Both the position numbers and the translations under genes were made by a program. From IMG/VR virus record IMGVR_UViG_3300044980_000068, positions 1-46,013 of that record: 46,013 bases of DNA; one strand, given 5' to 3'. This document shows, piece by piece, positions 39,606 through 46,013 of this stretch. The notes beneath the pieces were generated by a model. The model was not told the DNA's origin. It saw only the letters and a list, made by a program, of their open reading frames with translations, and made no database searches. The number at the start of each line of letters is the position of its first letter. Position 1 is the first letter of the stretch. Source of the stretch: a virus.

Positions 39606-42600
39606 ATGCCCGACACACAAAATCCCGTAGCCAATCCACCTGATACCCTACCCGCGAGCTTTACCGGGTGGGATGATCAGTCGAAACCCGCTGCGCCCGC
39701 GCAAACGCCGCCTGCAGCTCCGCTGCCGCAAGCTCCTGATACGCTTCCCGCCAATTTTAGTGGATGGGATAAACAGCAACCTGCCGCGGCGACGCCCGTG
39801 CCGCTTCAACCGGGCGAGCGCGATGCGATGCTCGCACAACTGAAAAAGTGGGGCATTTCCACTCGCCACGATCCGAACACGATGTCGGATGATCAGTTCA
39901 AACAGGAATTTGATCGCGTTTCGGCCACGATGCAGCAGCCGGTAAGAAAGTTTTATTCAACGAATTTCTCTCGTGATGCTGGCCCGCTTGGACAGTGGTT
40001 TGATAATCATGTTGCCGCGCCGATAGAAAAAAGCTGGCAGGAACATGCAGACCATCCTGAAAATTTTACAGGACCAGCGGCGGCATACAATCTACCGCAC
40101 GCATTGAAGGAACTGCATGAAGGTTCCGAAAAATACGTCGCGCCAGTTGTTGAAGCTGCACTAAATGATCCGTCTCTTTTAGCTCCTGGCCCCGCACAAA
40201 CCGGACGATGGACTGCCGCCGCCATGCAGTACGCGAACATGACGGACGAAGATCGCAAGCATGTTGGTGACGACATTGCTGACACGCATCCGTGGATGGC
40301 GACATTTGAAAAACGATACGGACAGGCCGCGCATACAGCATCGAAGGGGATTGTTGACGCCGCAACCGATCCGGTGAATTTGGCGTTGATGGTGGGAAGT
40401 GGTGGCTTGGCGGATGTGGCGCCGCTTGCCAGCTTCGCGATGGATACTTATTTTCAAGGCATGATGGCGAAGGGGACTTACGATTCATCTGTTCATGCAG
40501 GAAAAGCGTTGGCCGCTGGTGATATGGATAGTTTTTTTGGAGATCTTGGCTCTATTCCGATGCAGGCTTATTTTGCCAGCCACGGGATAGACGGCATCGG
40601 CGAAAAAATCCGCACGATTAGTATGACGCACGCAGTTGATACTACCGCGCAGGAAACCTTCGGAAAGCCGTTTACGGACTTGCAGTTGGACGAAAAACAT
40701 CAGGTAGTGCAGGGGGTTTTGAAAACCCTTTCGTCGCCGAAGTACGTTGAGTTCGCGCAGAATTTAATGGCAGCGGAACAAGCAAAAGATTCAGGGAAAA
40801 TTATTAATGCTTATCAGCAACTTATGGCGCAAGAGGGGCCGGAAGTACCCGACACGCTGCGCGACCGGGCGGATACCCTGCTGCAATACAATCGTGCGCG
40901 CGGACTGAATACCAATATGGCGGAAGCGCCGCCGCATCTTGTTAATTTGTATCAGGCGTTGGGTGAGGGTTCGCTAGCGCGGAGGATTTCCGACGAGGCT
41001 GCGCGGGATGTTCAAGAGGGCCAGCTTACCCCGCCGCCGTCCGCGATCGAAACCGCCGCGGACCAGCAGACCCAGAACCTACTCGCCGAGCGTCGACGCG
41101 CTGATGTCAATCAAGCCGTCCAAGATATGCTTGCTGGAAAGACGCCGGTGGTTTACGACGATGAGGTTCGCGCTCGCGTGGAACGCGCGACGGAGCAAAG
41201 CAAGCAATCGCTTGATGCGCGCCTGAAACTCGAGAATGATAAGGGCACCGCGCAGTCTGGAATAGCCCAAGCTAAAATTGAGGCAGACGCCGCACGCGAG
41301 AAGGCCGCGGGCGCGGGATTGACACCGCCGCCGATGGCTGACGAAATTGAGCGGTTGCGCGAGCGGATTGAACAGGAAGCCGATAAACAGGGCGTGGAGG
41401 GTGTCAGGGACTTAGGGCGACGTCAGGGCGGGCCAGAGGGTACGCCAGCTTTATTGCCGTCTCCGGCCTTCCAAGCGCCGCCTGTGCCATTTCTGGGGGG
41501 TTCACCGCTTACTCCAGAGCAAAAGTTCGCCGAGGCCGAGTCCGAAGCGTGGAAACTGGTGCATGAGGGCCGCGCCCAAGACGCCTTGCAGCTCTTGGCA
41601 CAGTACGACGAGTACTTGCGCGAGCAGCCGGACGCGCGTGCACAACGGTTTCAGGATCAGACGCGCGGCGAAATGCAGCGGTTGGCCGACGCTTCTTTGG
41701 CTGAAGAAGAGCGTTTGACAGGCGAACGTGGGTTTCGTGATGTTGGACGAAAACAGGGAGACTTTGAAAAATCTCCGCAGGTTATTGAGTCACCTTTAGC
41801 AGAGGGTGGAGCTGTTGAGCATCTTTCTAGTAAGAATGGATTTAGGTTTGAAGGTAGGGCTTTAGAAGACATAGGAAAACATCTTGATCTGGACTGGAAT
41901 AGCGTTGGGCCGCTTGGTTCTTATGAAATACGTGTGTTGAATTCTGCGGGAGAAGAAGTTGGTCATGTTTTAATTGGACTGGGCGCAGATGGTAAAGCTT
42001 CTATAAGTGATTCTGTGATTAATGAAGAGTATCGTCGGCAAGGACTTGGAAAAGAGGCGTATGAGCAAGCTATTAAAATAGCCCAAAAATACGGTGCTAC
42101 CGAAATTCATTCAGGTGTTTTGGGTACGTCTGACAAGGCTGCGGCTGTCTGGAGATCTTTAGGGAAAAAATACGATCTTCGTGATTTGAGCAGCGAAGGA
42201 AAAAACAAGTTTTTGATAAAACTTAAAGAAGATGTCGGCACTACTCCGCCGCCTCTTCAGGAGCCGGGCGCGGAGCGCACGCTGACGCCGCCATTGGCGC
42301 CTACAGAGGCACCAAAGACCGAGCCAGCCAAGAAAGCCACCTTCGAGACGCCGGGTACTGTTACTACCTTACCGCACAAGATTTCAGGAGAGGGCGAAGC
42401 AGGTGGTACGGCGACTGCTACAAGGCAAGGTATTCCCGTTGCGTGGGGAAATCGCGGCACGGTAGTTACACCAAACAATCGCCGCGTCGAGTTCCAGTAC
42501 GCGATGGTGCCCGCCCAAGCGGTTGTCACGTCTTTTGATAGCGCGTTCAATGTAAATCCTGATATTCCCGCAGGATGGCAACCGCGTGAGCGTGGCCGTG

Positions 42601-45600
42601 CGGCCAGCCAAGACCAGTTTAATTCAATGCTGACTCCCGGCGAGGGGCAGTTGGATGCTCACCGCATGGCGGAAAGTCCAAACGCCGGAGACGGTGCTCC
42701 GATCGTTACTCTGGTAAAAAATCCAGATGGTACTACCACAATAAAAGCCATTACACGGCACATGGGAGCTACCGTCGCAAAGACGGCATACGAAAGAGAA
42801 AGCCCGATAGCGGCACAGTTTAAGCAGGACACTATTGATTCCGCGTCCAAATTTGGACTCGCAGACGCGAATATTGACCATCCAATGTTGGTGCGTTTCC
42901 TCAAGACGGACATGAGTGACGCCCAGATTGCTTCCTTCGCGCAAGAGGCGAACGTTTCTACCACGGCACGCATGGGGGCGGTCGAGACGGCAAAGGTAGA
43001 CGCACAGAAGCTCACGCCGGAGGTTATTGGCCTGTTGCAGCCAACCGATGACGGCAGCCTGAATAACGTCGCCAACGCCGACTTTGTGCGCGCCTTTGTG
43101 GACTCAGTGGCTTCGCCAAGCGAGCGCGGCGCGCTGATGACCAAAGAGGGCCAGGTATCGGTCGAGGGACTGGCGCGCATCCGGAACGCGCTGTTCGCCA
43201 AAGCCTACCCCGGCGCCAGTGAAATCACCGAAATGGCTCTGGAATCGCCTGACATCAACATAAAAAACGTCAAAAACGCGATGGATGCCGCGGCGCCACG
43301 GTTCGCACAGATGCAGGATATGATCGACCGCGACGTGCTGTACGACTTGGGAATTACTGAAGATATTGGCGACGCCGCGAAGAAACTGTCCGAATTGCGG
43401 AAGACCGGGCGCAGCGTTGAGGATTATCTGGGGCAGATCAATTTGCCGGGTGCTTCGGATATGTCGGATGCCGCGCGCGAGTTGTTGCGCGCAATCAACG
43501 AGAAAGGTCGTAGCGTAAAAGGATTGACGCAGATCTTATCGCAATATGCCGATGTGGTGATGGACCGTGGGCGCAAGGATCAAATTGGAATGTTTGGCGC
43601 GCCGGGCACGCCTGAAATTTCAAAGGAAAGCGTGCTTCGTTCTGTTGTTGGCAATAACTCGCTGATTGATTTTGGCGACGAAGCACCGGCACCATTGCCC
43701 GAACCCGCACCAGCGTCGAACAAACTCACGCCGCCGCCCGCCGCTGAGAAACTTACTCCGCCGCCTTCGGCAACGCACATTGAGTTCCCGGCCAGTCGTG
43801 AGATTCAGCCGAACGCGGCCGATGTCGATCGCCACAAGGAAATGCTGAAGGGACTCAACGCGAAGAAAGTGGCACAGGAAGTGGTTGCCGCGAAGCGCGA
43901 CGAACGGCACATGGTTGACCAGTACGACAGGATTCGCGACGGTGGAATTGGGGCCGTCCTTAATACTTTCGATGGAAGTGAATTACGCGGGATGTTGGAA
44001 GGTGACGAAAACGTTGCCGAGATGTCAGATTCAGAATTAGAAAGCTACATAAGAGAAAATCAGGACGAAATCATTCATGGTTTGCTGACTAATTTACAGG
44101 ACAGCATTTTCGAGACGCGCGCGCGTGAGCGTGCTGCATCAGGATTGAGTGGGAAAACCGCTGGTGAGTTGGAACCACCGCCTGCTGTAGAGCCACAAAC
44201 CGTGCAGGTTGAAGCCGCGCGTCCAAATTTGGACGTGGAAAAACAACCCGAACAGTTCAAGGCCAAAAATAAAGGTGGCGTCGCTTCTATCGTTGTTACT
44301 GCTGACGGGCGTGAAGTTGTGGCTAGCGACTATTCCAAAGAGTTCACCAAAAAGAATCGTGACAAGCTAATCGCCCGGACGGGAAGCTCATCCGAGCCAA
44401 TGATGTTGGTGGACGAAAACGGTAATGTGTTGGCGCAGTCCGCGGCGTGGAACATGCGGCAGGAATCGAAGTCGCCGGCCGAGACGCTGCAGGCGATGCC
44501 GGATACCGATCTGAAGGCCAAGATGGATGCCGCACGCGGAAGTTTAGCTGAAGCTAAACCCGGTAGCGCGATGCACAACGATATGGCGTCATACGCATCG
44601 CGTCTTGAAGATGAACTAAAGCGTCGCACAGATCTTGAAGCGCAACCGACTGGTTTTGGTAGCCGCAACACGATTGTTACCGAGGACGAGAAAGACGAAA
44701 TTATCCGCCGGCTGACCAGCGGCCAGCTTCAGTCGGGCTTGCCGATTGATGACATCGCGAAACTCGGAATGTACTACTTCGAGGCCGGCGCGCGCGAGAT
44801 TGGCGCGTGGACGCAGCAAATGGTCAAGGCGCTTGGCGAAGTGGTGCGTCCATATTTGGACGAGGCATGGAAGCGAATGCCGGATGTGGCAAAGACCGTC
44901 GCGGAAACCAAACTCGCAACGGCCGATGACGCCACACGCGAGAAAATAAATTCAGAACTTGATGCAGTCGACAAGAAACCGGAGGTGTTGAATGGCGCAG
45001 ATACCGCCCGACCCGTGGGAACAGCGAATGATGTGGGAGTACAAAATCAAGGACGTGGAACAACTCCGCCGGATCTTGCAGCGCCCGCCAAACCCGAAGT
45101 TCAGCCAGCGAAGCCAGCAGCCCGACCAGTCCGACCAGGAGACGGAACTGGCACAGCCCCAAGACGATCTCCAGTCGCTATCCAACTTGATGCCCCCGCC
45201 AGAGTACGAGGGCAGTGGGTTGTAGACGTGGACAAATGGAAAGCGGAATTGCGCGCGAACGGATTGCCGGAGTCAGCGCCGGGGCCAACCGTCACATTAT
45301 CGCCCGACGTGGACAAGATGCTCGTCTATCGCCCGCAAAAGCCGATCGTGGAAATGGCGCTGTCCGAGCTTGAGCATGGTTCTGGTTCATTTGTTGTGGG
45401 GGCCAGTACCGGCACGGGCAAGAGCTATGTGGGTGCGGCGATTATTAAAGAAACTCTTGACCGTAATCCCGGCCAACAATTCGTTGCGTTCCTTACAAAG
45501 AATCAAGATTTAGTTCGTGACATGAAGAATACATTGGCTGAATTTGGAATTGAAGGCATGGAGTTTCCATCCGGAGTAAGCGCGCCGCCGGAACCAGGTG

Positions 45601-46013
45601 TGTACGTCACGACGTATGCCACGCTTCGCAACCGACCGGGGATGGAAAACTTCCCGTGGAATCTTTCGGTGTATGACGAAGCCAGTGAAATGCGGAACTG
45701 GCAAAGCAGTCAGCAGGGAGCAAAGGGCCGCGTCATGGGCCGCAGCTCCGAAAAGAATCTATATCTCTCCGCCACGCCGTTTTCAAATGCGATTGACTTG
45801 GGGTACTTGGACTCTCTTGGATTGTGGAGTAAGCAAGGCTTTGAAACCTTCGCGAGACAGTTTGGCGTCACCGTTGACAAGCAAACGGGAATGCTCGCCG
45901 GCGGTAATGCGCCTCTGAAACTTGCCGCGTTCCGTGAACAGCTTATCCAACGCGGACAGTTTGTGAATCTGGACACGGATCTTACCGGCCATAAATTCTC
46001 GGTTGGTATCGCG
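39606..46013 (+). CDS. Giant polyvalent protein: GNAT, DdrB/ParB-like and SF2 helicase (3' partial)
   Basis: 2136 codons with no stop before the window end. The N-terminus has two repeats PDTLPASFTGWD / PDTLPANFSGWD, then a helical region. A GNAT domain lies at about residues 750-860 (EEYRRQGLGKEAYEQA, then AAVWRSLG). A DdrB/ParB-like region spans about 950-1310 (VEFQYAMVPAQAV, GWQPRERGRAASQDQ, PSERGALMTKEGQVSVEGLARIRNALFAKAYP), without the usual GNGR signature. From about 1890 there is a superfamily II helicase with Walker A GASTGTGKS (from residue 1933), Walker B YDEAS (2023-2027) and motif III SATPFS (2055-2060), resembling strawberry-notch/DarB-type phage helicases. LTPPP-type linkers separate domains. 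Placed directly after the ejection proteins, it is probably packaged and injected, like P1 DarB. Three palindromes lie inside. Confidence 0.8.
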   Translation, partial: MPDTQNPVANPPDTLPASFTGWDDQSKPAAPAQTPPAAPLPQAPDTLPANFSGWDKQQPAAATPVPLQPGERDAMLAQLKKWGISTRHDPNTMSDDQFKQEFDRVSATMQQPVRKFYSTNFSRDAGPLGQWFDNHVAAPIEKSWQEHADHPENFTGPAAAYNLPHALKELHEGSEKYVAPVVEAALNDPSLLAPGPAQTGRWTAAAMQYANMTDEDRKHVGDDIADTHPWMATFEKRYGQAAHTASKGIVDAATDPVNLALMVGSGGLADVAPLASFAMDTYFQGMMAKGTYDSSVHAGKALAAGDMDSFFGDLGSIPMQAYFASHGIDGIGEKIRTISMTHAVDTTAQETFGKPFTDLQLDEKHQVVQGVLKTLSSPKYVEFAQNLMAAEQAKDSGKIINAYQQLMAQEGPEVPDTLRDRADTLLQYNRARGLNTNMAEAPPHLVNLYQALGEGSLARRISDEAARDVQEGQLTPPPSAIETAADQQTQNLLAERRRADVNQAVQDMLAGKTPVVYDDEVRARVERATEQSKQSLDARLKLENDKGTAQSGIAQAKIEADAAREKAAGAGLTPPPMADEIERLRERIEQEADKQGVEGVRDLGRRQGGPEGTPALLPSPAFQAPPVPFLGGSPLTPEQKFAEAESEAWKLVHEGRAQDALQLLAQYDEYLREQPDARAQRFQDQTRGEMQRLADASLAEEERLTGERGFRDVGRKQGDFEKSPQVIESPLAEGGAVEHLSSKNGFRFEGRALEDIGKHLDLDWNSVGPLGSYEIRVLNSAGEEVGHVLIGLGADGKASISDSVINEEYRRQGLGKEAYEQAIKIAQKYGATEIHSGVLGTSDKAAAVWRSLGKKYDLRDLSSEGKNKFLIKLKEDVGTTPPPLQEPGAERTLTPPLAPTEAPKTEPAKKATFETPGTVTTLPHKISGEGEAGGTATATRQGIPVAWGNRGTVVTPNNRRVEFQYAMVPAQAVVTSFDSAFNVNPDIPAGWQPRERGRAASQDQFNSMLTPGEGQLDAHRMAESPNAGDGAPIVTLVKNPDGTTTIKAITRHMGATVAKTAYERESPIAAQFKQDTIDSASKFGLADANIDHPMLVRFLKTDMSDAQIASFAQEANVSTTARMGAVETAKVDAQKLTPEVIGLLQPTDDGSLNNVANADFVRAFVDSVASPSERGALMTKEGQVSVEGLARIRNALFAKAYPGASEITEMALESPDINIKNVKNAMDAAAPRFAQMQDMIDRDVLYDLGITEDIGDAAKKLSELRKTGRSVEDYLGQINLPGASDMSDAARELLRAINEKGRSVKGLTQILSQYADVVMDRGRKDQIGMFGAPGTPEISKESVLRSVVGNNSLIDFGDEAPAPLPEPAPASNKLTPPPAAEKLTPPPSATHIEFPASREIQPNAADVDRHKEMLKGLNAKKVAQEVVAAKRDERHMVDQYDRIRDGGIGAVLNTFDGSELRGMLEGDENVAEMSDSELESYIRENQDEIIHGLLTNLQDSIFETRARERAASGLSGKTAGELEPPPAVEPQTVQVEAARPNLDVEKQPEQFKAKNKGGVASIVVTADGREVVASDYSKEFTKKNRDKLIARTGSSSEPMMLVDENGNVLAQSAAWNMRQESKSPAETLQAMPDTDLKAKMDAARGSLAEAKPGSAMHNDMASYASRLEDELKRRTDLEAQPTGFGSRNTIVTEDEKDEIIRRLTSGQLQSGLPIDDIAKLGMYYFEAGAREIGAWTQQMVKALGEVVRPYLDEAWKRMPDVAKTVAETKLATADDATREKINSELDAVDKKPEVLNGADTARPVGTANDVGVQNQGRGTTPPDLAAPAKPEVQPAKPAARPVRPGDGTGTAPRRSPVAIQLDAPARVRGQWVVDVDKWKAELRANGLPESAPGPTVTLSPDVDKMLVYRPQKPIVEMALSELEHGSGSFVVGASTGTGKSYVGAAIIKETLDRNPGQQFVAFLTKNQDLVRDMKNTLAEFGIEGMEFPSGVSAPPEPGVYVTTYATLRNRPGMENFPWNLSVYDEASEMRNWQSSQQGAKGRVMGRSSEKNLYLSATPFSNAIDLGYLDSLGLWSKQGFETFARQFGVTVDKQTGMLAGGNAPLKLAAFREQLIQRGQFVNLDTDLTGHKFSVGIA
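42844..42859. repeat. Dispersed palindrome, copy 18 (15/16)
   Basis: CGTCCAAATTTGGACT in the ParB-like part of the giant gene, read as ASKFGL. Confidence 0.85.
44220..44235. repeat. Dispersed palindrome, copy 19 (exact)
   Basis: Exact, inside the giant gene in a Pro-rich linker (read as RPNLDV). Confidence 0.95.
44847..44862. repeat. Dispersed palindrome, copy 20 (15/16)
   Basis: CGTCCATATTTGGACG in the giant gene, 612 nt after copy 19 (read as RPYLDE). Confidence 0.8.

Noticed and set aside
1874-44862. CRISPR-like interpretation of the repeated palindrome
   Set aside because: Copies are 0.3-8 kb apart with irregular spacing and lie inside genes; there are no spacers or cas genes.

Overview
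This window is a 46 kb piece of a tailed double-stranded DNA phage genome, or possibly an uninduced prophage. Every credible gene is on the + strand and most are packed with 1-20 nt overlaps (ATGA, GTGA, TAATG). The module order is: RNA repair; small early proteins and a regulator; terminase; portal; scaffold; major capsid; head completion; fibre-like and membrane proteins; tail adaptors and a large tail protein; ejection (internal virion) proteins. No tape-measure protein or contractile sheath is visible, and the GNAT gene plus virion-internal-type genes follow the tail genes, so a podovirus-like, short-tailed virion is the best guess. No integrase and no endolysin were recognised. The host cannot be read directly. 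Sec-type signal peptides ending in AHAQ and putative-Ig repeats on the fibre-like proteins are common in soil Acidobacteria, but this is only a hint.

Layout. 1-3.3 kb: a T4-Rnl1-type RNA ligase (5' end outside the window), a polynucleotide kinase/phosphatase, two overlapping small genes, a 246 nt intergenic stretch that can fold into several nested helices, an HNH endonuclease and a complete tRNA-Pro(UGG). 3.3-6.4 kb: small zinc-ribbon proteins, an XRE-type regulator with its own zinc ribbon, and a membrane-anchored protein. 6.4-12 kb: terminase small and large subunits, portal, and then a promoter/hairpin/terminator cassette. 12-18.9 kb: small basic proteins, scaffold, capsid, decoration-like proteins, first adaptor and small genes. 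18.9-30.6 kb: four proteins with N-terminal signal peptides (697, 244, 934 and 1315 aa) around a cluster of small membrane proteins. 30.6-39.6 kb: two more adaptors, a 1139 aa tail protein, small tail genes, a GNAT protein and two ejection-protein candidates. 39.6-46.0 kb: a stop-free reading frame of at least 2136 codons, a multidomain 'polyvalent' protein with GNAT, DdrB/ParB-like and superfamily II helicase regions, which runs off the window.

The most striking non-gene signal is a dispersed perfect palindrome, CGTCCAAATTTGGACG. It has seven exact copies, twelve more with at least 14/16 identity and one weaker copy, scattered over the whole window. Five copies are exact over the longer 18-mer GCGTCCAAATTTGGACGC. 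Copies occur just after stop codons, next to the tRNA, upstream of ribosome binding sites and inside genes in all three reading frames. The selection therefore acts on DNA or RNA rather than on a peptide. A genome-wide operator/stoperator system is the leading idea, and the XRE protein encoded at 3642-4298 is the obvious candidate binder, but this is inference.
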